Source: Victivallales bacterium
GTDB taxonomy: Bacteria; Verrucomicrobiota; Lentisphaeria; Victivallales; JAADHT01
Assembly (NCBI GenBank): GCA_016930955.1
Contig: JAFGFR010000330.1
Span: forward strand, 1 to 12,940
DNA: 12,940 nt
Direction: 5' to 3'
How positions within the stretch are numbered: position 1 is the stretch's first letter; the number at the start of each line of letters is the position of its first letter. The translations under genes and the position numbers were made by a program. The notes under the pieces were generated by a model. That model ran no database searches. It was not told the origin of the DNA and saw nothing but the letters and a program-made list of their open reading frames with translations. Of the stretch, positions 1-7,085 are shown one piece after another.

Positions 1-543
1 AATACAGTTAGGGCGGACGATGAGTCCGAGGCGTATTTGTCAGTCAAATACCTTCTGGATCGGGGATATAGTGAAATAGGCTTTATTACGCATCCGAATC
101 TCAATGATTTGACCATCAGGGAAAAACTGCATGGCTGCAGTCGGGCATTTCGGGAGGTCGGCTTGGACTTCAAGGACAAATATATCTTCAAGGTGAGACA
201 TGTCAGCGTCAGCCAGGGATATTTGTTTGGGGAAAAGCTGATCCAGAATCGGGATGTCTATCCTAAAGCCTTCTATGCGGTTTCAGACGTACTTTCAATC
301 GGATTGCAGCGGAAATTTGGTGAATTGGGCGTGAAAAACCCGGAGGATATTGCGCTGGTCCCTTCCGGTTGCCTTGATATGCCCGATGAGCCAAAGATTA
401 AGACAACATGCGTGTCATTTGATATCGAGCAATTGTGTAAGGAGACATTTGAGTTGCTTCGGAGGGACATAAGAGGTGAATTGAGACAGCCGGAACATAT
501 TGTAATTCCACATAGGCAGATAAAAGGAGGATATTTGAAATGA
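1..543 (+). CDS. LacI-type transcriptional regulator, effector-binding domain (5' end cut by window edge)
   Basis: The frame is open from base 1 to the TGA at 541-543, giving 180 residues that match the C-terminal half of a LacI/periplasmic-binding-protein-fold regulator. Visible landmarks are an ADDESEAYLSVKYLLDRG segment followed by IGFI (about residues 5-25), the typical dimer-side helix and strand. An FYAVSDVLSIGLQRKFGELG block (about residues 91-110) is followed by a PEDIALV strand. The family tail IVIPHRQIKGG is present but lacks the usual RxS ending. The DNA-binding domain lies outside the window, so a GntR-type winged-helix head with a LacI-like sensor domain is also possible. The TTG at 37 is an internal codon, not a start, because homology continues upstream. 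The stop overlaps the next ATG, so regulator and pseudopilin are probably translationally coupled. Its likely role is sugar-responsive control of this cluster; the ligand cannot be read from the sequence. Confidence 0.85.
   Translation, partial: NTVRADDESEAYLSVKYLLDRGYSEIGFITHPNLNDLTIREKLHGCSRAFREVGLDFKDKYIFKVRHVSVSQGYLFGEKLIQNRDVYPKAFYAVSDVLSIGLQRKFGELGVKNPEDIALVPSGCLDMPDEPKIKTTCVSFDIEQLCKETFELLRRDIRGELRQPEHIVIPHRQIKGGYLK
525..530 (+). promoter_or_regulatory. Shine-Dalgarno AGGAGG for the first pseudopilin
   Basis: A perfect AGGAGG lies 9 nt before the ATG at 540, inside the last codons of the regulator gene. It fixes the pseudopilin start at the ATGA overlap rather than at the later in-frame ATG codons (546, 561). 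Confidence 0.75.
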
Positions 544-1184
544 AAATGCTCCCCATTGTCATGATCAGGAGATCTCAACGGTTCACGCTGATCGAGCTCC
601 TTGTTGTGATTGCGATAATCGGAATCCTGGCGGCTATATTGCTTCCTGCATTGAAGCTGGCCCGTGACTCGGCAAAGACGATTCAATGTGGCAATCAGAT
701 AAAACAGCTCGGGATTGCCGTGGCATCCTATGCCAACGACTACGATTCATACATAATCCCCGCCGGCAACGGTGGCCCGGGCGTCGATCCACTATGGTTC
801 CAGATCATTGTTGAAAACCGTTATTTCAGCAATGCCATTTTCAAGTGTCCGAGTCAAAAGACAGGATGGTATTTTAGCAGGCATAATCTTTCATACGGTT
901 GGAATTACATGGGGCTCTTTTACAAATACCCCCCCGGAGTATGGATGTATAGAAAAACTTCCGAATCAAAAAACCCTTCCATGATGATCGTCATCAGCGA
1001 CAGCGACCAGGATATCAATTGGGATTGCCTTATAGATCGTCGTCCGGATATAACTGTAACCAGATATCCTGGGACCCGTCATAACAACGGTGCCAACACG
1101 TTGTTTCTTGACGGCCGTGTCGACTGGGAAAAACAATTGGAACTGATCAGCCCGTCAAACTCTTCCTGGTGGTGGCTGAATTGA
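540..1184 (+). CDS. Pseudopilin-like protein with prepilin N-terminus and H-X9-DG motif
   Basis: A 214-residue protein. A basic 14-residue leader (ending RRSQR) is followed by FTLIELLVVIAIIGILAAIL, the type IV/type II prepilin cleavage-methylation signature. F15 would be mature residue 1 and E19 the conserved Glu+5. The residue before the cleavage site is Arg, not the usual Gly. After the hydrophobic helix comes the LARDSAKTIQCGNQIKQLG stretch, then a globular part with FKCPS and SYGWN. Near the C-terminus, H181 is separated by nine residues from D191-G192, the processing-associated H-X9-DG motif common in PVC bacteria. These proteins are membrane-anchored by the N-terminal helix with the globular part outside. 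The role is not established: a secretion-system pseudopilin or a surface glycan-binding accessory would both fit next to exported hydrolases. The start overlaps the regulator stop by 4 nt and has a strong ribosome site. Confidence 0.88.
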   Translation: MKMLPIVMIRRSQRFTLIELLVVIAIIGILAAILLPALKLARDSAKTIQCGNQIKQLGIAVASYANDYDSYIIPAGNGGPGVDPLWFQIIVENRYFSNAIFKCPSQKTGWYFSRHNLSYGWNYMGLFYKYPPGVWMYRKTSESKNPSMMIVISDSDQDINWDCLIDRRPDITVTRYPGTRHNNGANTLFLDGRVDWEKQLELISPSNSSWWWLN

Positions 1185-1185
1185 A

Positions 1186-1191
1186 TGGAGG
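1186..1191 (+). promoter_or_regulatory. Shine-Dalgarno TGGAGG deciding the start at 1200
   Basis: TGGAGG lies 8 nt before the ATG at 1200. The upstream in-frame ATG at 1185 would place this site within the coding sequence and add MEVKP ahead of a normal signal peptide, so 1200 is preferred. Confidence 0.7.
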
Positions 1192-1199
1192 TTAAGCCT

Positions 1200-3716
1200 A
1201 TGAAGACAGTGTATGCTTTTCTGATTATTGCTTTGTTGGCCACGACTATTTTTGCCGGGCAGCAGTTTTCGGTGCCTCCATGCAAAAAGGTATCAATAGA
1301 GGTAGACGTTGCTCGATCTGTCGAGCCCGTGAACCGGCGGGTGATGGGGTTGTGCCTGATATATTGTCAGCCCCCCTATGATCAAAGGTATATTGATCTT
1401 TTCAAGGGTGTGCTTGATGGTACCAGCGGCCATCTCTGGGGCGGTTGCACTTGGGAAGATCCACCGGTCTCTGCCTCAAATTCCCTTCTGCAGGCAATGC
1501 CTTTCGCCAGCGCCGTAGGGATCGAGGATCTGTATTATATGCTTCCGGACAGCAAGATAAGCCGCAAGGCGCACTATGTGTCTGCAACGGACAATAACTT
1601 GGACGCGAAGCACCAGCCGGCGGAACGCGCCCGCTTGTTTAATTATCTGAACAACACACCGCACCAGGGATTCCCAAATGGCTTCGGCATCAATCGTTTC
1701 CGTGTCTGGGACGAGCCGCAGTTCCCAAGTAACGGAGCTTGGCCGCCCGAGGACTACGCCCGTTACCTTGTGGACATGGCAAAGGCGATTCGCGAAGTCG
1801 ATCCCACTGTTCAGATCGGGGCCGGAGTTAATGAAGGTGATATGGAATGGAACCGGAGAATGCTGACCTCCATAGCGGCGATGGACATTGAGGCCATCAG
1901 ATTTATCGAGCCGCATCCTTTCAGCTTTGCATGGATAAAGGCCCGTGAGGAAATAGACGAATACTACGCCAGGGTCAGTGAGTCTGAGGTGCATAGGGGA
2001 AGAATCCGTGAAAAGATCAAATTGATCCAGGAATTGGGCCGTGGCAATTGGCGGCTCGATGCCTGTGCCTGGAACATTCATCCACCGGGATGGCAACCTC
2101 CGTATCATGTCTCCACGGACATGGCCGTGGGAGTACATGTCGCAGCGATGTTCGGGATGTTCTGGGAAGAGGGCGTGCATGCCGCCCAGTTTTTTCAATT
2201 TTCTTCAAAAAGGGGACAGGAAGAGGGGCATTTTTATATTGTGAGGGACGACGGGGAAGATCTTCACTTGATGCCTTCGGGTGAGGTTTTCAAGCTTTAT
2301 GGCACATATTTCCGGGGAGCCAGACTTGCCCCTGTGGTGACAACACCGAGTTTCAGTTATCAAACGAAATGGATGGAGGAAGCTATAGAAGTTCCACTGA
2401 TGACCGCCCATGGGGCGTATGACCAGCAACATCAGCGTCTGGTGATGGTTGTCGCCAACAAGCACAAACAGGATACCAGCCAGACTGATGTCAGCATTGA
2501 TAATTTTGTCCCCTCAATCCATGAGGCGGAACTAGTTGCCATCACTAGCGAAACCCCAACTTCGACGATCCCGGTCGTCACCAGAAGCAAACTGAAACTA
2601 CCCTTGGGTCCCAATCCCAGACTGACTGTCGAGTGTCCTCCGCATAGTGTCACGGGAGTGATCATTTCCGGCAAGGTCGCCAAGCCGGAATCAGAATCCT
2701 TGCCCGGGAGCATGGCATTTATCCGTCAGTGGACAATTGCCGACATCTACAAGTCCGTGACAGATAACGACTTCAATGCGCCGCTTAAGGAGTACGAAGA
2801 GAAAAATCGTTTTGGTTTCAAAAGCTATGACGCAGATTCGACCGGTTATGTAAACCTGGTCTCCATGCTGGATATCAGCGGCCTCTCGGGCATGCTTGAA
2901 AAGGGATATTTTGCCGATGCCTACACCTGGATATTCTCGCCTGGGAAAAGAACCGTTGAGATAACAGGGGGCTTTAATGAGCGGGCAACAGTTTATCTGA
3001 ACGGGCAGAAGGTTTCGGGAGTGGTCTCCTGCCGGGGAGTCAATCCCGAACCGGATGACTACACAAGCTCGATAGTTCTTAACCCCGGTTGGAACAAGCT
3101 TGGAGTCAGGGTGTTGAGCGGCGGTAACGGGATGGGGTTTATGCTGGCGATCGACAAGAAAATTGATTTCCGTTTCGCTACCGGGCTTGAACCCCCTTGG
3201 CCGAGGCAATGGACGCAGCTGGCGGAAAATACATATATCAATAAAGAAGTTGATCCGGAAAAATCATTTTATCAGGAGCCGGTCCTTCATTTGGCTAAAC
3301 CCGGTTCCGTCTTGCGTCGTGGATTTCTCCATTGGGATTTGAGTGGGATCCCTGAAGAACATCAAGGGAGGATCGCGTCTCGAATAGTCCTTCACCCTGC
3401 ATGGACCAAGGGCGACGGAACCGTCTGGCTGACTGAGATCACCAGCCCCTGGGAAAAAGAAACCGTTTCCTACAATACCCAGCCTTCTCGTGGCGGGACG
3501 GTCGGAGAGAAAATTGATGTCAAGGACGACATCTGGGTTTTTTCCGGGAAGGAACTCGACCAATTGATTGACAAATGGATCGGGGACAATTCATTGAACC
3601 ACGGTGTCGCTATCGATACCGACATTTCTTATCATTGTGGATTTTATGGAGGAAATATCACTGGGAAACATATTGATAAAGCCGCAGTGCTTGAATTTAC
3701 TCTCGCTGATAGATAG
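1200..3716 (+). CDS. Exported arabinofuranosidase-like multi-domain protein with DNRLRE-type C-terminal domain
   Basis: An 838-residue protein. Residues 1-20 (MKTVYAFLIIALLATTIFAG) form a signal peptide. Residues about 35-375 look like a clan-A TIM barrel of the GH51/GH39 alpha-L-arabinofuranosidase kind, with VWDEPQF giving E172 as candidate acid/base. Near residue 290, where those families carry the nucleophile in an EWN motif, this protein reads CAWN, so the nucleophile is apparently Ala; D287 is nearby. A beta domain ends with LTVECPPHSVTGVIISG (about 475-492), the usual C-terminal strand of such enzymes. Residues about 500-655 form a carbohydrate-binding-like beta sandwich (VYLNGQKVSG, LNPGWNKLGVRVLSGG). 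Residues about 665-838 match the DNRLRE pattern (RRGFLHWDLSGI, TEITSPWEKETVSYNTQPS), often found on large extracellular proteins. It begins 15 nt after the pseudopilin. Role: polymer binding or cleavage outside the cytoplasm. Substrate and even catalytic activity are uncertain. Confidence 0.72.
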   Translation: MKTVYAFLIIALLATTIFAGQQFSVPPCKKVSIEVDVARSVEPVNRRVMGLCLIYCQPPYDQRYIDLFKGVLDGTSGHLWGGCTWEDPPVSASNSLLQAMPFASAVGIEDLYYMLPDSKISRKAHYVSATDNNLDAKHQPAERARLFNYLNNTPHQGFPNGFGINRFRVWDEPQFPSNGAWPPEDYARYLVDMAKAIREVDPTVQIGAGVNEGDMEWNRRMLTSIAAMDIEAIRFIEPHPFSFAWIKAREEIDEYYARVSESEVHRGRIREKIKLIQELGRGNWRLDACAWNIHPPGWQPPYHVSTDMAVGVHVAAMFGMFWEEGVHAAQFFQFSSKRGQEEGHFYIVRDDGEDLHLMPSGEVFKLYGTYFRGARLAPVVTTPSFSYQTKWMEEAIEVPLMTAHGAYDQQHQRLVMVVANKHKQDTSQTDVSIDNFVPSIHEAELVAITSETPTSTIPVVTRSKLKLPLGPNPRLTVECPPHSVTGVIISGKVAKPESESLPGSMAFIRQWTIADIYKSVTDNDFNAPLKEYEEKNRFGFKSYDADSTGYVNLVSMLDISGLSGMLEKGYFADAYTWIFSPGKRTVEITGGFNERATVYLNGQKVSGVVSCRGVNPEPDDYTSSIVLNPGWNKLGVRVLSGGNGMGFMLAIDKKIDFRFATGLEPPWPRQWTQLAENTYINKEVDPEKSFYQEPVLHLAKPGSVLRRGFLHWDLSGIPEEHQGRIASRIVLHPAWTKGDGTVWLTEITSPWEKETVSYNTQPSRGGTVGEKIDVKDDIWVFSGKELDQLIDKWIGDNSLNHGVAIDTDISYHCGFYGGNITGKHIDKAAVLEFTLADR

Positions 3717-3782
3717 TGCATGTATAAGTCACATTTTTGAGCTAGTTACGTCAGTCAATGAAACAATCATCATGAGGCAGTA
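3717..3782 (+). other. Intergenic gap (66 nt), ribosome site only
   Basis: An AT-leaning spacer. The only recognisable element is GAGG at 3774-3777, 5 nt before the ATG at 3783. No hairpin with a T-run and no clear promoter boxes are seen, so read-through transcription is likely. Confidence 0.5.
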
Positions 3783-5525
3783 ATGGATCGAAACTCTTGT
3801 AAGGCAACCGGTAATTTTTTCCCGTTGGGAGTTTACTGGCCCTGGGAGGATAAACGGACTGGAGTAAATGCAAGGGCAGCCGGCCTTGAAGTCTGGGACT
3901 ATACGGGAAAGATGATGGAGCTGCTACAGGATCATCACGTTAATTTTGTTTGGGTGATCCATATGCCGGTTGATGAATTGCCTCGGTTCTGCCAGATTGC
4001 GGCTGGATACCGAATCAAAGTGGTGGCATCAACGGATATCGAGAAGATGCTGGCGGACTATTCCCCCGGCACAATCGATCGCGTGGTTGGTGAGCTCGTG
4101 GCAAAATGGCGAAATCTCGACGCGTTGATCGGATATGTCGGGTTTGATGAACCCTTGGGGATGGATTTGCAGGTTGTCAACTCGATGCAGGATGCTTTTC
4201 ACCGTCACGATCCCGCTCGTTTTTTTACAGTGGTCTCTCGGCCTCATGAAGCCCCTTTGGCTATGCACCATCTTAATGCGGATCAAATTTGCATTGACCC
4301 ATATCCCTTTTTCCATGAGAAAGCACCATGGAACGACGACAACAGCCAGATCGCATCGAAAGAACGACATCTTACCCGGCTTGAAAATGTAGCGTATCTG
4401 AGAGATAAATACCGGAAAAGCTGTTGGTTTATGCCCCAAGGCTTTGCCGAATTCGCCGGCAAGGGTTATTTTGACCGTGAGAGAGACCAGATTGCGGTGT
4501 TGCCTGGTTCATTCATCAATTGGCGGATGCCGACCATCGAGGAGTATGCCTGGTTAATCTGGTCGGCGCTCGTTCGAGGATATAATGGGATAATCACATT
4601 CGTCCTTTTGCCGGGAGGCATACCGGAGAAAGAGGATTTCCTAAATGAATACGGCCAAAATCATATTGTTCAATCCACCGAATGGTGGGGTGAAAAAGCC
4701 AATGTCGAAAAATTAACTTATATCGACAAGGAAACGGCATTGATAACCAGGGGATTGACACCTTCTCCGCAGATGAAGAAAATGTCTGAAATTTTTGCGG
4801 CCTTGTCCCCCCTGGCAGACAAACTTACAACGGCCCGACCCCTTTATCCTCTGGTATTTAGCGAGAAACCGTATTGCACAAGGACTTTTACTGCCGATGA
4901 CAACGGGATCATCGCAGTTATTGTCAATGATGATCTTGGCGGCAAACGAAGGGGGAAATTATTTCTCCTTCCAGCGGTCACGAGGGTTACTGATTTGTTG
5001 ACGGGGAAAGATGTAGTTATCCGAGAGGACCAAGGCTTTGGAACAATTGAGACTGAACTTGCCCCTGGGGAAGGCACCATTATCGAGATCGAGACGGGCG
5101 AGCTGACCCATTCCCTGCTGGCCAGCTTTGATTTTTCGGCTGTCGAGGCCCAGGATCAACCGCTATGGGAGCGAATCAATTGCAAGCTTGTAAACAGTGT
5201 CGAGGGGTCTGGTGTCCCGGGACTGATGCCGGACGACGCGCGTCATCCGGCTTTTCTTGTAAAAGATTTCCGGGACAGATTCTCAAGGAAGTTTTGCCCG
5301 GACCGATTCAAGGGACAGTTTTTCCTTTACCTGGAAGGGACAGGATGTTTGAACGTGGCATGCCTGGACGAACACGATGCGCAATTAGTTGCACAAGTTT
5401 GGAAGGGGATCCCATTTCGTCTTCCCGTCGAGACAAAATCTATCAGGATCGAGCTGGCCGATTGCAATTCGGTCATTAACAGAATATCAATTGTTTACTG
5501 TGAAATGGACTGGTGCAATGAATAA
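3783..5525 (+). CDS. Glycosidase-like TIM-barrel protein, copy 1 (no signal peptide)
   Basis: A 580-residue protein with no signal peptide; the conserved core begins almost at once (FFPLGVYWPW, residues 12-21). It is one of three paralogues here that I cannot place in a named family. The barrel (about 10-335) carries NFVWVIHMPVDELPRFC, YVGFDEP with E123 as candidate acid/base, VVSRPHEAPLAM, ICIDPYPFF, FMPQGFAE with E223 as candidate nucleophile, then LPGSFINWR. The two Glu residues are 100 apart, as in retaining clan-A glycosidases, although Asp rather than Asn precedes E123. A beta domain follows (about 355-440; VIVNDDLGG, LAPGEGTIIEIE), then a second sandwich-like region to the end. The 3' end overlaps the sulfatase start by 8 nt, implying coupled synthesis and a shared, probably sulfated, cytoplasmic substrate. 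Glycosidase function is inference; a binding protein or lyase is not excluded. Confidence 0.7.
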   Translation: MDRNSCKATGNFFPLGVYWPWEDKRTGVNARAAGLEVWDYTGKMMELLQDHHVNFVWVIHMPVDELPRFCQIAAGYRIKVVASTDIEKMLADYSPGTIDRVVGELVAKWRNLDALIGYVGFDEPLGMDLQVVNSMQDAFHRHDPARFFTVVSRPHEAPLAMHHLNADQICIDPYPFFHEKAPWNDDNSQIASKERHLTRLENVAYLRDKYRKSCWFMPQGFAEFAGKGYFDRERDQIAVLPGSFINWRMPTIEEYAWLIWSALVRGYNGIITFVLLPGGIPEKEDFLNEYGQNHIVQSTEWWGEKANVEKLTYIDKETALITRGLTPSPQMKKMSEIFAALSPLADKLTTARPLYPLVFSEKPYCTRTFTADDNGIIAVIVNDDLGGKRRGKLFLLPAVTRVTDLLTGKDVVIREDQGFGTIETELAPGEGTIIEIETGELTHSLLASFDFSAVEAQDQPLWERINCKLVNSVEGSGVPGLMPDDARHPAFLVKDFRDRFSRKFCPDRFKGQFFLYLEGTGCLNVACLDEHDAQLVAQVWKGIPFRLPVETKSIRIELADCNSVINRISIVYCEMDWCNE

Positions 5526-7032
5526 GAACATCGTCTTGATTCACGCCGACCAACTGCGGCATGACAGCCTCGGTTGCAATGGGAACCCGTATGCGGTTAC
5601 ACCGAATATTGACCGTTTGGCATCGGAGTCAACCGTCTTTGACCGGCATATTGCCTCGAGTCCAATATGCATGCCATCCAGGGCAAGTTTATTGACGGGG
5701 CTTTACCCTCCCGGGCACAATGTCTATACAAATGGGGTTGCGCTCAACCGAAAAGATTATGTCAAAGTCAATGATCAGTTCAATACAGGAAATATCATTC
5801 AAGAACCGGTGACGATGGCGGATATGTTTGCCAATGCCGGTTATGACACTGTTTCTTTTGGCAAACTTCACCTGACTCCGAATATTTCCCCGGTGGAATA
5901 TGCCTACCATGAGTGCTGGAAACTGATGGAGGACAGATCATACGAGGATTGGCACGGCCCTTATTACGGCTTCCGCTATGTTGACATGACTCTAGGCCAC
6001 GGCGAACAACCTTGTCATGGGGGGCACTATGGAGCCTGGCTGAAGAAAAATCATCCTGATTTTTGTCAGGAAGTAATGAAAAATGCCGAGAGCGGGCCAA
6101 GGCCTATTCCGGGCAAAGGAGACCTTTATCCATCCCCTGTACCCTCTACCCTTCATCATTCAACATGGTTGGCCAATCGTTTCTCTTCCTATCTGGGAAA
6201 TGAACGCCCCAAGGACAAACCTTTTTTCGCCTTCATAGGGTTCCCCGACCCGCATCATCCGTTTACCCCCTCATATGACATTGTTGAAAAACTTGGAGAT
6301 ATCGAGGTCAAGGAGCCTTTCGATTCACTCGGGGAAGGCTTCAGGAATTCGGAAGTCCTGAGGAAATTCATGAGTGGTCAGTATGCAAATCTGTCGGTTG
6401 CAGACCTGACTGAGGATCAGCGCAAGACAATCATCCGTTATACCTACGCAATGGTCCACCAGATCGACATTGCTGTCGGAAAGATCCTCGAGGCCATTGA
6501 GAAGGCCGGATTGATGGATGACACCATCATAGTTTTCACCAGTGACCACGGTGATTTTCTTTGCGATCATCAACTGTTGTATAAGAGAGAAATCGGTTCA
6601 AATGTCTTACTGCATGTGCCTTTTATTATTCGAGCATCCTATGCCGAGTTGCCGGGGCGAGTTGTGAGCCCAATGAGCAACTGTGATGTGATGCCTACAT
6701 TGGCGGCCTTGACTGGAGTTGCCCCACCCGAAGGACTTCACGGTGTAAATATTGCCGAGAAACTGCAGAAAGATCAAGAGCACCATGCGTTTGCCTTTTG
6801 TTCGTCTGGAACTCCAGGGTCTGTCAACTACTCCATTTATGACCGGGAACATCGGCTCGGCTGGTATCCTCATGACAATCTCGTGGAACTATTCGACCAT
6901 GGAAACGATCCTGGTGAAAGTGTCAACCTTGCCGGGGAAAACAGCGGATTGGTTGAATGTATGAAAGATGAAATAAGGGAACGGATGATCCGGTGTTACA
7001 ATCCAATTATCGGCAGGGTTGGCCCCTGGTAA
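5518..7032 (+). CDS. S1-type (formylglycine) sulfatase, no signal peptide
   Basis: A 504-residue hydrolase removing sulfate esters, most likely from an oligosaccharide. The start is taken as the ATG at 5518 because MNKNIVLIHADQLRHD is the normal sulfatase N-terminus; the frame is open further upstream only as a read-through of the previous gene. Visible active-site parts: metal-binding D11-Q12; the modification motif C51-M-P-S-R55, where C51 becomes formylglycine; FGKLH with K116 and H118; PDPHHPF with H246; TSDHGD with D343-H344; and K356 in LLYKRE. Length is normal for S1 arylsulfatase-like enzymes. It has no leader, so it should act in the cytoplasm unless exported by an unusual route. The formylglycine-generating enzyme or anaerobic maturase it needs is not in the window. 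The start overlaps the previous stop by 8 nt. The sulfatase subfamily and glycan cannot be told by eye. Confidence 0.93.
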   Translation: MNKNIVLIHADQLRHDSLGCNGNPYAVTPNIDRLASESTVFDRHIASSPICMPSRASLLTGLYPPGHNVYTNGVALNRKDYVKVNDQFNTGNIIQEPVTMADMFANAGYDTVSFGKLHLTPNISPVEYAYHECWKLMEDRSYEDWHGPYYGFRYVDMTLGHGEQPCHGGHYGAWLKKNHPDFCQEVMKNAESGPRPIPGKGDLYPSPVPSTLHHSTWLANRFSSYLGNERPKDKPFFAFIGFPDPHHPFTPSYDIVEKLGDIEVKEPFDSLGEGFRNSEVLRKFMSGQYANLSVADLTEDQRKTIIRYTYAMVHQIDIAVGKILEAIEKAGLMDDTIIVFTSDHGDFLCDHQLLYKREIGSNVLLHVPFIIRASYAELPGRVVSPMSNCDVMPTLAALTGVAPPEGLHGVNIAEKLQKDQEHHAFAFCSSGTPGSVNYSIYDREHRLGWYPHDNLVELFDHGNDPGESVNLAGENSGLVECMKDEIRERMIRCYNPIIGRVGPW

Positions 7033-7085
7033 AAAGTGAGTAAACCAGGCTCAAAAAAATAAAAGTAAAATAAGGAGACGGGTGT
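7033..7085 (+). other. Intergenic gap (53 nt) ahead of the second pseudopilin
   Basis: An A-rich spacer containing AAGGAG at 7072-7077, 8 nt before the ATG at 7086. A 6-bp inverted repeat (CCTGGT 7025-7030, ACCAGG 7044-7049) spans the sulfatase stop but is followed by A, not T, residues, so it is not a credible terminator for this strand. The A-tract could be part of a promoter upstream element, but no -35/-10 pair is convincing. Confidence 0.4.

Noticed and set aside
15..30. GGAC-GATGA-GTCC hairpin with a GATGAGTCCGA string resembling a hammerhead ribozyme core
   Set aside because: It lies in the conserved ADDESEAYL coding segment of the regulator, and the required CGAAA partner strand and flanking stems are missing.
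37..543. Short complete gene starting at the TTG at 37
   Set aside because: LacI-family similarity continues upstream in frame to base 1, so this is the truncated end of a longer gene, not a small independent one.
1476..2198. 240-codon open frame on the minus strand
   Set aside because: Antisense to the barrel of the arabinofuranosidase-like gene; its translation shows no protein-family features.
7025..7049. Inverted repeat CCTGGT/ACCAGG as a terminator after the first sulfatase
   Set aside because: Only 6 bp with a 13-nt loop, overlapping the stop codon, and followed by A residues rather than T residues on the coding strand.
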